Source: Streptomyces umbrinus
Lineage (GTDB): Bacteria; Actinomycetota; Actinomycetes; Streptomycetales; Streptomycetaceae
NCBI RefSeq assembly: GCF_030817415.1
Contig: NZ_JAUSZI010000002.1
Location: forward strand, 10,453,501-10,517,500
DNA: 64,000 nucleotides
Direction: 5' to 3'
Shown one piece after another: positions 27,591 through 36,248 of this stretch (within the stretch, counting starts at the first letter, position 1; each line of letters starts with the position of its first letter). The notes under the pieces were generated by a model. That model saw nothing but the letters and a program-made list of their open reading frames with translations. It had not been told where the DNA came from and did not search any database. Both the position numbers and the translations under genes were made by a program.

Positions 27591-28013
27591 ATGTCCGATG
27601 CCTTCACCAGCCGTGTACTGAACATCGCCTCCGGATCCAGGGAGAGGGTCGTCGACCTCACCCGTGAATGCGAGGCCTTCCTCCGCGAGGTCGCGGGCGA
27701 TCGTGACGGCCTGCTCAACGTCTTCGTGCCCCACGCGACAGCCGGAGTAGCCCTGATCGAAACGGGTTCCGGCAGCGACGACGACCTGCTCGCCGCCCTC
27801 CACACTCTCCTCCCCTCGGACGACCGCTGGCAGCACCGCCACGGCAGCCCCGGCCACGGCCGCGACCACGTCCTCCCGGCGATCGTGCCCCCGCACGCCA
27901 CGCTGCCGGTACTGGGAGGCCGCCTGGAACTGGGGACGTGGCAGTCGGTGTGCCTGGTCGACACCAACATCTCCAATACCGACCGTCACGTGCGGTTGAG
28001 CTTCCTGGGATGA
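27591..28013 (+). CDS. YjbQ family protein (UPF0047)
   Basis: A 140-aa single-domain protein with the YjbQ signature set: VFVPHATAGVALIETG (His and acidic site), WQHRHGSPGHGRDHVLPAIV, and LELGTWQSVCLVDTN. Members have weak thiamine-phosphate-synthase activity in vitro, but their physiological role is unresolved. The start at 27591 is where family similarity begins; the frame is open 156 bases upstream without family similarity. Divergent from the sulfonate leader peptide; a strong hairpin follows. Confidence 0.88.
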   Translation: MSDAFTSRVLNIASGSRERVVDLTRECEAFLREVAGDRDGLLNVFVPHATAGVALIETGSGSDDDLLAALHTLLPSDDRWQHRHGSPGHGRDHVLPAIVPPHATLPVLGGRLELGTWQSVCLVDTNISNTDRHVRLSFLG

Positions 28014-28029
28014 GCGAGATCGTCCTCAC

Positions 28030-28064
28030 CGCTGCCGAGGCGGCCGGTGGCCGCCTCGGCAGCG
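28030..28064 (+). terminator. Terminator after yjbQ-like gene
   Basis: CGCTGCCGAGGCGG (28030-28043) pairs perfectly over 14 bp with 28051-28064 across a 7-base loop, 17 bases after the stop codon. Confidence 0.8.
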
Positions 28065-28178
28065 GGTCGGGCCGATGAGTTTGCCGGTTGTCCGAAGTCT
28101 CCCTTGTGACACTCCCGCCCCGTCGGCGGATCGGGAAACGCCGGATCCCGGTGTCATGGAGGAGAGACGGAGGCCAGG

Positions 28179-28763
28179 ATGAAGAGTCCGATTCGGCTGT
28201 ACATGTCGATGTCGCTCGACGGCTATGTCGCCGGCCCGGACGATCGGCCCGGGCAGGAGCTCGGGCGCGACGGTGGGCGGCTCTTCAACTGGCTCGACGA
28301 CCGGGAGTCCGACGGTCCGAGCGGCCAGGTCTACCGCGAGGCGCTGGCGACCGGCGCGGTGATCTCCGGCCGACGGACCTTCGAACTCGCCGGGCGCTGG
28401 CAGGGCGACCACCACGACGGCGTGCCGATCCTCGTCCTCACCCACCAGGTGGACGACGGGGACGTGCCACCCGGCCACGCGCGTTTCGTCACCGATGTCG
28501 AGGACTGCGCCCGTCAGGCTCGCGCAGCCGCAGGGGACCGGCCGGTCATGGTCCATGGGGCGGGGGCTGCGCAAGCGCTTCTCCGGGCCGGGCAGGTCGA
28601 CGAGATGGAGATCCACCTGATTCCGGTCCTCCTCGGGGAGGGCCGACGGCTGTTCGACCACTTGGGTAGTGATCACATCGAACTCGACCTGGTCCGACGG
28701 CTCGAGGATCGAGACGTCACGCACCTCCGCTACCGGGTGCGTCGGTCCGGGGAGGCCGCGTGA
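28179..28763 (+). CDS. DHFR/RibD-C domain reductase-like protein
   Basis: A 194-aa protein of the dihydrofolate reductase-like RibD C-terminal family: LYMSMSLDGYVAGPDD at the start, AVISGRRTFE, VMVHGAGAAQALLRAG (NADPH-binding turn) and the terminal DEMEIHLIPVLLGEG with RRLF. Family members are NADPH reductases of mostly unknown substrate. The start follows GGAGGCCAGG. The stop overlaps the GTG of the VOC gene, so the two are coupled. Confidence 0.85.
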   Translation: MKSPIRLYMSMSLDGYVAGPDDRPGQELGRDGGRLFNWLDDRESDGPSGQVYREALATGAVISGRRTFELAGRWQGDHHDGVPILVLTHQVDDGDVPPGHARFVTDVEDCARQARAAAGDRPVMVHGAGAAQALLRAGQVDEMEIHLIPVLLGEGRRLFDHLGSDHIELDLVRRLEDRDVTHLRYRVRRSGEAA

Positions 28764-29173
28764 AGACGCTCTTCGTCTCCTACCGCGTCACCGACCTGGA
28801 CCGCTCGCTCGGTTTCTACACCGCCCTGGGCTACGTCGAACTGGGCAGGGTCGAGGGCGGCGACGGGGCTCACCTCGTGATCCTCAAGTTCCCCGACGAG
28901 CCGGCGGCCTCGCTCGAACTGGTCCACCGCCCCGGCGACGGACCGGTCGACGTGGGCAGCGGGTTCGACCACCTCGCGATCCAGGTGGAAACGCTAGCCA
29001 CCACCCTGGAGACGCTGACCGAAGCCGGCCTTGGGCCCGAACCCCTCCAGTACCCGGGTGGCCCTCACGGCCCGAGGACGTCGTGGCTCACGGACCCGGA
29101 CGGCTACCGGATCGAGCTGGTCGAGTGGCCGTCCGGACATCCCGACGGCATCACCGCAGCGGACTTCGCCTGA
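28760..29173 (+). CDS. VOC-family protein (glyoxalase-like)
   Basis: A 137-aa vicinal oxygen chelate protein with two beta-alpha-beta-beta-beta modules: SYRVTDLDRSLGFYTALGY, SLELVHRP, then FDHLAIQVETL and WLTDPDGYRIELVEWP. Metal ligand positions (His in FDHLAIQV, Glu in RIELVEW) match lactoylglutathione lyase-type enzymes. It starts at a GTG overlapping the stop of the DHFR-like gene. Substrate unknown. Confidence 0.85.
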   Translation: MKTLFVSYRVTDLDRSLGFYTALGYVELGRVEGGDGAHLVILKFPDEPAASLELVHRPGDGPVDVGSGFDHLAIQVETLATTLETLTEAGLGPEPLQYPGGPHGPRTSWLTDPDGYRIELVEWPSGHPDGITAADFA

Positions 29174-29242
29174 GGCGGCCACGGTCTGTGGAGTGACCCG
29201 CCGGTTGGCCAAGAGCTCCAGACGAATGATCTCCGAGGTGGT

Positions 29243-29307
29243 CGGATCACTCCAGGACCGGTGATCCGGAGGCGCGGGCTTCCCGCAGCTGAAGCCGTGG
29301 GAAGCCC
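29243..29307. repeat. Two adjacent hairpins between convergent genes
   Basis: CGGATCAC/GTGATCCG (29243-29250, 29261-29268) is followed by GGGCTTCCC/GGGAAGCCC (29276-29284, 29299-29307). They lie between the VOC gene and the convergent oxidoreductase gene and could terminate both. The second hairpin with its AGCTGAAGCCGT loop recalls the right-end hairpins of IS200/IS605-type elements, but no transposase fragment is nearby, so I only note the resemblance. Confidence 0.5.
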
Positions 29308-29334
29308 CGAACGGGGACAAGCAGTGGGACAAGC

Positions 29335-30240
29335 TCAGATGCAGACCACGATCTTCCCTCGGGTGTGTCCGCGCTCGGCGTATGCGTGCGCTTCCGCGAT
29401 CCGTTCGAGCGGGTAGGCCCGCTCGACGCGCGGTGTGTAGCGGCCTTGCCGGCCGAGTTCGCCCGCTTCGGCGAGGAGCGTGGAGTCGTTCTCCGCGTTG
29501 GCTATGTGCACACCCAGGCGATGCGCGTTGGTGTGGTCGGCGATCGTCGACACGCGAGCAGGGTCGCCCACGATCGCGACGACATCGGCCAGGGATCCGG
29601 AGGCCGCGGTGTCGAGCGCGATGTCGACACCGTCCGGAGCCAGGGTGGCGAGGCGCTCCGCGAGGCCGGTGCCGTAGGTGGTGGGGACGGCTCCGAGAGA
29701 GGTGAGGAACTCGTGGTTGCGCTCACTGGCCGTCCCGATCACGGTGGCGCCCTGAGCCACCGCGATCTCGACCGCGGCGCTGCCCACGCCGCCGGCGGCG
29801 CCCTCGACGAGAAGGGTGCGCCCCCGCAGGGGACCGAGCGCCTTCAGTCCGCCCATCGCGGTCACGGATGCCAGACCGGCGCCGGCGGCCTCCTCGTCGG
29901 TCCACGTGGTGGGCGCGTGGGCCCAGGCCGAGAGCACGGCCAGCTCCGCTGTCGCGCCGGTGACGCCACCCAGCCCGAAGACACGGTCGCCGATGCTCAC
30001 CCCCTGCACGCCCTCGCCGGTCTCGTCGACCACGCCGACGGCTTCACGCCCAGGAATCGCGGGCAGGTCCACGGGGAGCACCTCGTGCACCGCACCGGAA
30101 CGCACCTTCCAGTCGACGGGATTGACGCCGGCCGCCGCGACGCGGACGCGGATCTCGCCGGGCCCGGGATGCGGGTCCGGCACCTGCTCGACCACCAGGG
30201 TCTCCACACTGCCGTACTCGTGATAGCGGACTGCGCGCAT
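29335..30240 (-). CDS. MDR-family NADP-dependent quinone-oxidoreductase-like protein
   Basis: A 301-aa medium-chain dehydrogenase/reductase of the zinc-free quinone reductase type. GroES-like part: AAGVNPVDWKVRSG and PAIPGREAVGVV. Rossmann part: LLVEGAAGGVGSAAVEIAVAQ. C-terminus: ERAYPLERIAEAHAYAERGHTRGKIVV. It reduces quinones or reactive alkenals with NADPH. The start at 30240 (MRAVRYHEYG) is preceded by a region carrying a MerR-type operator, and a MerR remnant lies divergently, so it was probably once MerR-controlled. Confidence 0.88.
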   Translation of the reverse strand: MRAVRYHEYGSVETLVVEQVPDPHPGPGEIRVRVAAAGVNPVDWKVRSGAVHEVLPVDLPAIPGREAVGVVDETGEGVQGVSIGDRVFGLGGVTGATAELAVLSAWAHAPTTWTDEEAAGAGLASVTAMGGLKALGPLRGRTLLVEGAAGGVGSAAVEIAVAQGATVIGTASERNHEFLTSLGAVPTTYGTGLAERLATLAPDGVDIALDTAASGSLADVVAIVGDPARVSTIADHTNAHRLGVHIANAENDSTLLAEAGELGRQGRYTPRVERAYPLERIAEAHAYAERGHTRGKIVVCI

Positions 30241-30330
30241 GACGTTCTGCCTTTCCACGCGGCCTGAACCGGCCGTTCGCGAAACCAGTGGGGTGAATGC
30301 TCGGCGAGCGCCGACGCCCACTACGCTAAA

Positions 30331-30350
30331 ACCTGACGTTGATGTCAGGT
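30331..30350. promoter_or_regulatory. MerR-type operator
   Basis: ACCTGAC-GTTGAT-GTCAGGT is a perfect 7-bp inverted repeat with a 6-base spacer, the 20-base layout seen between stretched -35 and -10 elements controlled by MerR proteins. It lies between the oxidoreductase start (90 bases left) and the MerR remnant (33 bases right). Confidence 0.7.
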
Positions 30351-30383
30351 GCAAATCGAACCTGCCGGACGAGGCGAAGACCC

Positions 30384-30899
30384 GTACGTATTGGTCAGGT
30401 CGCCGAGAAGGCGGGAGTGAGCGTCCGCGCGCTGCGCCACTACGAGCTGTTGCGCGGTATGCGCACCCTGCCGCTGCGGGTGCCGCGGCACAACGCCAAC
30501 GGCTTGGCGCTCGCCGAGGCGCTGAACGAGCATCCGGTGGTGGCGAAGGTGCACTATCCCGGTCTGGCGACCCACCCCCAACACAACCTGGCCGTCGACC
30601 AGATGAGCGGTTTCGGCGGGGTGCTCGGTATCGAGTTCGCCGGTGGGTTCGAGATGGCAGACGCCTTCCTCGGCCGGCTGCGCCATCCCCGCCGGTCGGC
30701 CGGCCTCGGCGGTGTGGAATCGCTGGCCGTGCATCCGGCGTCGATGTGGCGCGGAATGCTCAGCGAGGAACAGCTCGCGGAGTCCGTTCCGCCCGGCCTG
30801 GTCCGGCTGGCCGCGAGCACGGAGGACACGGCCGACCTGGTCGCCGACGCGCTCGAAGCGGCGGATGCGGGGCTCGCCGGAAACGCTGCGCAGACCTGA
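30384..30899 (+). pseudogene. Chimera: MerR N-terminus fused to C-terminus of a Cys/Met PLP enzyme
   Basis: The frame reads VRIGQVAEKAGVSVRALRHYE, a classic MerR helix-turn-helix start. At about 30447 it switches without stop to LLRGMRTLPLRVPRHNANGL, and then VHYPGL, QMSGFGGVLGIEF and GLGGVESLAVHP. These are the C-terminal third of a trans-sulfuration PLP enzyme (cystathionine gamma-synthase/lyase type), including its substrate-binding SLGGVES-like motif. The PLP lysine and N-terminal two thirds are absent. The MerR start codon position is GTA, not a start. A deletion between two genes, keeping frame, explains this. An artificial start upstream (30339) lies inside the operator. Probably non-functional. 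Confidence 0.8.
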
Positions 30900-30979
30900 T
30901 CTTCAACCACCCGAAAGCGCCCGTGCGCGACCGTGAGCGCCCGTGAGCGCCCGTGCGTGACTGTGAAGGAGTGCATCCG

Positions 30980-32273
30980 ATGACGAAGAAGACCCTGCTC
31001 ACCGGCGGCACCGTGGTCAGCATGGACCCGGCCGTCGGCGATCTCGACCGCGGTGACGTCCTGATCGAGGACGGTGTGATCGTCGAGGTGGCCGAGCGCG
31101 TCGACGCGCCCGACGCCGAGGTGATCGACGCGACCGACCGGATCGTCATGCCCGGTTTCGTCGACAACCACCGCCACTCCTGGCAGACAGCCTTCCGAGG
31201 CGTCGGCGCGGACTGGACGTTCCCCGAGTGGGCGCTGGCCATGCACCGCACGGTCAAACCCCACTACCAACCCGAGGACGTCTACGCGGGCACCCTCCTC
31301 GGCCGCCTGGAGGCCCTGCACTCCGGCGTGACCACGATGCTGGACTGGTACGTCGCGCAGAGCCACGAGCACGAGGACGCCGCCGTCGCCGCGCTGCGGG
31401 ACGCGCCGGGACGGTCGATCTTCTGCCTCGGCGCCGGCTGGAGCACCGCCGACCTCCTCGGCGCCGACATCCGCCGCGTCCGGTCCGACCTGGCCGGCGA
31501 CGGCCTGGTCACCATGGCACTGGGGCTGCGCGGGACCCGAGGCCACCGGTATGGACACCGTCGCCCGCGAACTGAAGCTGGCGGCCGAACTCGGCCTGCA
31601 CACCAGCCTGCACATCGAAGCGAGCGGTACGGTCACCGACCTGCGCGAGCACGGTCTCCTGCGGGACACCACCACGTTCGTGCACGCCAACGGGATCAGC
31701 GACGAAGAGCTGCGGATGCTCGCCGACGCGGGCAGCTCGCTGTCGATCAGCCCGGACGTCGAGCTGAAGATGGGGTTCGGATCGCCGGTCACCGGCCGGG
31801 CGTTGGCCGCCGGCCTGCGCCCGACGCTGTCCATCGACGACGTCCCGTCGGTCGGCGGGGACATGTTCTCCACTATGCGTACCGCCTTCGCCGTGCAACG
31901 CGGCCCGGACGGCGGCCTGCGCTCCCGGGACCTGCTGGAGTTCGCCACCATTGATGCCGCCCAGTCGTGCGGGCTCGACGCCCGAACGGGCAGCCTCACG
32001 CCCGGCAAGGACGCCGACATCATCCTTCTGCGCGCCGACGACCTGACCGTGTTCCCGGTCACCGACCCGGTCGCCACCGTCGTCAGCGCCGGCCATCCCG
32101 GCCTGGTGGACACCGTCCCAGTCGCCGGCCGCGTCGTGAAACGCGACGGCGTGCTGGTGGGCGTGGACTTGCCGGCGCTGAGGACCCGACTGCTCGAATC
32201 ACGCAACCGGATCGCGGCGGCCGCCGGCATTCCGCTCGACGGCACGTGGCGCCCGCAGCCGGAATCGAAGTAA
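30980..32273 (+). pseudogene. Amidohydrolase/deaminase, interrupted by a +1 frameshift
   Basis: Without the frameshift this would be a 430-aa metal-dependent amidohydrolase of the SsnA/AtzA-TrzN/cytosine-deaminase-like group. The first part (to about 31534) has the metal motif GFVDNHRHSWQTAFRG. The second part, in another frame, has TSLHIEASG, TFVHANGISDEEL and PTLSIDDVPSVGGDM plus the closing GKDADIILL strand. Removing one G from the GGG at 31532-31534 restores LRGPEATGMD and one continuous protein, so nothing else is missing. Either a recent mutation or a sequencing error. The start follows AAGGAG. It lies downstream of the PLP-enzyme tail, likely an old operon. Confidence 0.85.
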
Positions 32274-32320
32274 CCGCGCTCAACGGCTGCACACCGCACG
32301 TAGCGTGCATCACCGTTCCC

Positions 32321-32398
32321 GCAGCCGCAGCCGCAGCCGCAGCCGCAGCCGCAGCCGCAGCCGCAGCCGCAGCCGCAGCCGCAGCCGCAGCCGCAGCC
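32321..32398. repeat. Hexanucleotide tandem repeat, 13 perfect copies of GCAGCC
   Basis: Seventy-eight bases of uninterrupted GCAGCC units lie between the amidohydrolase remnant and the convergent phosphoglucomutase gene, 47 bases after the former's stop. Six-base units cannot shift a frame, and it lies outside the recognised genes. Perfect identity means recent or active slippage expansion. Confidence 0.97.
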
Positions 32399-32447
32399 GT
32401 CAAGCGTCATGCTGCAAGAGCGGTTGAGATACGGCTTCTCGTTCGCG

Positions 32448-34085
32448 TCAGGCGTTCAGCGCCGCCAGCACCACGGACCTGGCCTCCTCCTGGACCTGGC
32501 GCAGGTGGTCCGGGCCGAGGAAGGACTCTCCGTAGATCTTGTAGACGTCCTCGGTGCCCGAAGGGCGGGCCGCGAACCAGGCGTTGGCGGTGGCGACCTT
32601 GATGCCGCCCAGGGCCGCACCGTTGCCGGGAGCCTCGGTGAGCACCGTGGTGACCGGCTCGCCGGCGAGGGTGTCGGCGGTGACCTGGCGCGGGGACAGC
32701 TTGGCGAGCAGGGCCTTCTCCTCGCGGGAGGCAGGTGCGTCGACGCGCGCGTAGGCGGGGGCGCCGAAGCGGTCGGTGAGCCGGGCATAGTGCTGCGACG
32801 GGGTCTTGCCCGTGACCGCCGTGATCTCGGAGGCGAGCAGGGCCAGGATGATGCCGTCCTTGTCGGTGGTCCACACCGAGCCGTCGCGCCGCAGGAAGGA
32901 CGCGCCCGCCGACTCCTCGCCGCCGAAGCCGAGCGTGCCGTCGGACAGGCCGTCCACGAACCACTTGAAGCCGACGGGAACTTCGACCAGCGGACGGCCG
33001 ACGTCCGCCGCGACCCGGTCGATCATGCTCGACGACACCAGGGTCTTGCCGATCCCGGCGCCCGCGGGCCACTGCTCCCGGTGCGAGAACAGGTAGGAGA
33101 TCGCCACGGCCAGATAGTGGTTGGGGTTCATCAGACCGTCCGGCGTGACGATGCCGTGCCGGTCGGCGTCGGCGTCGTTGCCGGTGGCGATGTCGAACCG
33201 GTCGCGCTGCTCGATGAGCGAGGCCATGGCGTACGGCGAGGAGCAGTCCATGCGGATCTTGCCGTCCCAGTCCAGCGTCATGAAGCGCCAGGTGGGGTCG
33301 GTGAGCGGGTTCACGACAGTGAGGTCGAGCCGGTGCTCGTCGGCGATCCGGCCCCAGTAGGCCACGGAAGCCCCGCCCAGCGGATCGGCGCCGATGCGCA
33401 CTCCGGCGGACCGGATCGCCTCCAGGTCCAGCACGTTCGGCAGGTCGGCCACATAGGTGCCGAGGAAGTCGTGGCGGCCGGTCCCGGGTGCGGCCAGGGC
33501 GCGGGTGTAGGGGATGCGCCGTACGTCCTTCAGGCCGCCGGTGATGATCTCGTTGGCGCGGTCCTGGATCCAGGAGGTCGCCTCGGATCCTGCGGGGCCG
33601 CCGTTCGGCGGGTTGTACTTGAAGCCGCCGTCGGCGGGCGGGTTGTGCGAGGGAGTGACCACCACGCCGTCGGCGAGGCCGGAGGAGCGGTTGCGGTTGT
33701 GGGTGAGGATGGCGTGCGAGACGGCCGGGGTGGGCGTGTAGCCGTCGGTCTGGTCGATGAGGACGGTGACGTCGTTGGCCGCGAAGACCTCGAGCGCCGT
33801 GATTCTCGCGGGCTCCGACAGGGCGTGGGTGTCGGCGCCGAGGAAGAGGGGGCCGTCGGTGCCCTGGGCGGCGCGGTACTCGCAGATGGCCTGGCTGGTG
33901 GCCGCGATGTGGTCCTCGTTGAACGCCGCCACGAGGGACGAGCCGCGGTGTCCCGAGGTGCCGAACGCCACCCGCTGCCCGGGCTCGGCCGGGTCGGGAT
34001 GCAGCGCGTAGTACGCCGTGACCAGGCGGGCCACATCGATGAGGTCCTCGGGCCCGGCGACCTGCCCCGCTCGCGCATTCTGCAT
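32448..34085 (-). CDS. pgm: Phosphoglucomutase (alpha-D-glucose phosphate-specific)
   Basis: A 545-aa phosphohexomutase interconverting glucose-1-phosphate and glucose-6-phosphate. Domain order is normal: [13 protein letters not shown] near residue 39, the phosphoserine loop [14 protein letters not shown] (about 140), the magnesium loop [10 protein letters not shown] (about 300), the sugar loop [12 protein letters not shown], and the phosphate-binding RPSGTED near the C-terminus. All key residues are present. The start at 34085 follows GGAGGAGC; similarity stops there although the frame is open for 75 more codons. It is intact between two decayed regions. Confidence 0.96.
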   Translation of the reverse strand: MQNARAGQVAGPEDLIDVARLVTAYYALHPDPAEPGQRVAFGTSGHRGSSLVAAFNEDHIAATSQAICEYRAAQGTDGPLFLGADTHALSEPARITALEVFAANDVTVLIDQTDGYTPTPAVSHAILTHNRNRSSGLADGVVVTPSHNPPADGGFKYNPPNGGPAGSEATSWIQDRANEIITGGLKDVRRIPYTRALAAPGTGRHDFLGTYVADLPNVLDLEAIRSAGVRIGADPLGGASVAYWGRIADEHRLDLTVVNPLTDPTWRFMTLDWDGKIRMDCSSPYAMASLIEQRDRFDIATGNDADADRHGIVTPDGLMNPNHYLAVAISYLFSHREQWPAGAGIGKTLVSSSMIDRVAADVGRPLVEVPVGFKWFVDGLSDGTLGFGGEESAGASFLRRDGSVWTTDKDGIILALLASEITAVTGKTPSQHYARLTDRFGAPAYARVDAPASREEKALLAKLSPRQVTADTLAGEPVTTVLTEAPGNGAALGGIKVATANAWFAARPSGTEDVYKIYGESFLGPDHLRQVQEEARSVVLAALNA

Positions 34086-34407
34086 GTGCCCGCTCCTCCG
34101 CAAGGGTCGACCGTTGGGTACGGCCCTCATTCTCCCCTGCCCGGCCCACCATGACGCGCACCGGGCGCCACGGTGGCACGCGTTCGGCGGGCACGACGAC
34201 GTAGGTCCCCGCGACAAGCTGGGCACGGCTGGTCCATCGCGTACTGAGGGACGATCTGATGGAGGATGGAGCACATCACCCGCGAAAACGCCCACGAGCA
34301 GAGCGCCCACGAGCAGTTGGGCACGACGAATGCCTCGTCGAGCATCTCACCCGTGATTCCCGCACGCCGGCGCCCCGGGCGGTGCCTCGTTCTCGTCGCC
34401 GCGCCGC
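34086..34407. other. 322-bp region without a recognisable gene
   Basis: This lies upstream of pgm on one side and of the CU044_5270-like remnant on the other. It should contain the pgm promoter. A 13-base direct repeat, CGCCCACGAGCAG, occurs at 34289-34301 and 34304-34316. One short frame starting at 34266 has no family resemblance and no proper ribosome binding site; it may be the decayed N-terminus of the remnant. Confidence 0.5.
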
Positions 34408-35110
34408 TTGCGCCTTGCCGCAGTCGTCGGACTGGGCGTGGTGGCGGCCGACCGCCCCGCGGTCACGGTGCGCGACGACCAGTACGTCTACACCAAGTCG
34501 CAGGGGTCGTCAGACGAGTTGGGCCGGCCCGCGATGCCCCCGAAGGACGCCAAGGGGCTCGTCACGCCCGTCCCGGTGGCGTACGAGGGAACCGTCCGGC
34601 GAGAGCAGTGGGATTCGGTGGACGGCGAGCGGGACGGTGCGGAAGTCCGGCGGGCTGTCCTCGACGGGCGAACCCGACCTTGCCCACAAGGACGTGATGA
34701 CCATGAGCGGCGCCGGATACCTGGGCTTCCGGCAGCTTCAGGCGCTGCCCACCGATCCCGGCGCGCTGCTGAAGAAGCTCTCCGGCGACGCCAGGAATGT
34801 GGCAGCGAGCCGCCGCACGGAGGTCGTCGTCGAGAGCCTCCGAGCCGGCATCGACGACGCCACCCTGCTGCCCGACCTCGGCGCCGCGATCTACCGCGCC
34901 ATGGCCGAGCTCCCTGGCGTACGCGTCGTGGACCACATCAAGGATGCCGCGGGACGGGCGGGCGTCGGTCTTACATTCGAGGGTGCCCCAAAGGGCTACG
35001 GCCGGGTCTTCGACTCGTCCAGCCTCGTCTGCCTCGGAACAACCGATGCGGCGCTCATGGAGGTTGGCGTCGCGGACAGAACGGGTGAGGTGCCGGCCGG
35101 CTCATCCTGA
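34408..35110 (+). pseudogene. CU044_5270-family membrane protein, decayed
   Basis: Two frames carry parts of one protein. The first (34408 to about 34640) has LAAVVGLGVVAADRPAVTVR and DDQYVYTKSQ. The second (from about 34640 to 35110) has LPTDPGALLKKLSGDA, LLPDLGAAIYRAMAELPGVR and AGRAGVGLTFEG, ending TGEVPAGSS. These correspond in order to actinobacterial CU044_5270 proteins, usually encoded after an ECF sigma factor. Here there is a frameshift near 34640, internal shortening, and no proper N-terminus or sigma gene. Function of the family is unknown. Confidence 0.7.
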
Positions 35111-35120
35111 GAAGGCCAGC

Positions 35121-35158
35121 CGCCAGAGGGCGTCCGCCGCGGCGGACGCCCTCTGGCG
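35121..35158. terminator. 38-base perfect palindrome, bidirectional terminator
   Basis: Positions 35121-35158 are a perfect palindrome with 19-base arms (starting CGCCAGAGGGCGTCCGCC), followed on the plus strand by TGCTGTTT. It lies 68 bases beyond the rpoA stop on the minus strand and 11 bases after the CU044_5270-like remnant on the plus strand, so it can terminate from both sides. In a normal rpoA-rplQ operon transcription would continue here. Confidence 0.85.
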
Positions 35159-35225
35159 TGCTGTTTCCGCTTCACCGGCTCCACTGTTGTCCCGGGTCCC
35201 CCGTGACCCGGTCGTGGCGCACGGA

Positions 35226-36248
35226 TCAGTACTGCTCGGTCTCCACGAAGCCCGCGTCCGCGTCGTCGTCCGCGCCGAAGGCGTCGGCGGCGGCGGTGGG
35301 GTCGAATCCGGGAGGGCTGTCCTTGAGGCCCAGGCCCATGCCGGCCAGCTTCGCCTTGACCTCGTCGATCGACTTCGCACCGAAGTTGCGGATGTCGAGC
35401 AGGTCCGCCTCGGACCGGGCCACGAGCTCACCCACGGAGTGGACGCCCTCGCGCTTGAGGCAGTTGTAGGAGCGGACGGTGAGGTCGAGCTCCTCGATCG
35501 GCAGCACCAGGTCGGCGGCGAGCGCGGCGTCCGTCGGGGACGGGCCCATGTCGATGCCCTCGGCGTCGATGTTGAGCTCGCGGGCCAGACCGAACAGCTC
35601 GACCAGGGTCTTGCCGGCCGACGCCATGGCGTCACGCGGAAGCATGGCCTGCTTGGTCTCGACGTCGACGATCAGCTTGTCGAAGTCGGTGCGCTGCTCG
35701 ACACGGGTCGCCTCGACCTTGTAGGTGACCTTGAGGACCGGCGAGTAGATCGAGTCGATCGGGATGCGCCCGATCTCCTGGCCGACCTGCTTGTTCTGCA
35801 CGGCGGAGACGTAACCGCGACCGCGCTCGACGGTCAGCTCCATCTCCAGCTTGCCCTTGCCGTTGAGCGTGGCGAGGACGAGGTCGGGGTTGTGGACCTC
35901 GACACCGGCCGGGGGCGCGATGTCGGCGGCGGTGACCAGACCCGGACCCTGCTTGCGCAGGTACATCACGACCGGCTCGTCGTGCTCCGAGGAGACGACC
36001 AGCTGCTTGATGTTGAGGATCAGGTCGGTGACGTCCTCCTTGACGCCCGGCACGGTGGTGAACTCGTGCAGGACACCGTCGATGCGGAGGCTGGTGACAG
36101 CAGCGCCGGGGATCGACGAGAGGAGCGTGCGGCGGAGCGAGTTGCCGAGGGTGTAGCCGAAGCCCGGCTCCAGCGGCTCGATCACGAACCTGGAGCGGAA
36201 CTCGTCGACGACCTCTTCGGTCAGGGACGGACGCTGAGCAATGAGCAC
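35226..36248 (-). CDS. rpoA: RNA polymerase alpha subunit, stand-alone copy
   Basis: A full-length 340-aa alpha subunit. The N-terminal dimerisation domain ([20 protein letters not shown], about residues 29-48), the linker, and the C-terminal domain with [15 protein letters not shown] and [19 protein letters not shown] are all intact, as is the actinobacterial acidic tail ending FVETEQY. It starts at a GTG nine bases after GGAGG. Unusually, there is no rpsK-rpsD upstream and no rplQ downstream; the neighbours are a methyltransferase gene, a strong palindromic terminator and a pseudogene. From memory it differs from the housekeeping Streptomyces RpoA at a few sites (for example AMLPRD for AMRPRD). 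It is most likely a second copy. Confidence 0.95.
   Translation of the reverse strand: MLIAQRPSLTEEVVDEFRSRFVIEPLEPGFGYTLGNSLRRTLLSSIPGAAVTSLRIDGVLHEFTTVPGVKEDVTDLILNIKQLVVSSEHDEPVVMYLRKQGPGLVTAADIAPPAGVEVHNPDLVLATLNGKGKLEMELTVERGRGYVSAVQNKQVGQEIGRIPIDSIYSPVLKVTYKVEATRVEQRTDFDKLIVDVETKQAMLPRDAMASAGKTLVELFGLARELNIDAEGIDMGPSPTDAALAADLVLPIEELDLTVRSYNCLKREGVHSVGELVARSEADLLDIRNFGAKSIDEVKAKLAGMGLGLKDSPPGFDPTAAADAFGADDDADAGFVETEQY

Noticed and set aside
29276..29307. Possible IS200/IS605 right-end hairpin or TnpB-linked RNA
   Set aside because: Only loop resemblance; no tnpA/tnpB fragment or target-site signature nearby. Listed as a plain hairpin.
30913..30962. GCGCCCGTG-type direct repeats before the amidohydrolase, looking like an array
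   Set aside because: Units of 9-10 bases with no spacers of CRISPR size; simple low-complexity drift.
32083..32410. Alanine-rich or Cys-Gly-rich proteins encoded by the GCAGCC array
   Set aside because: All six frames through a hexanucleotide repeat stay open; no start site or conserved flank supports translation.
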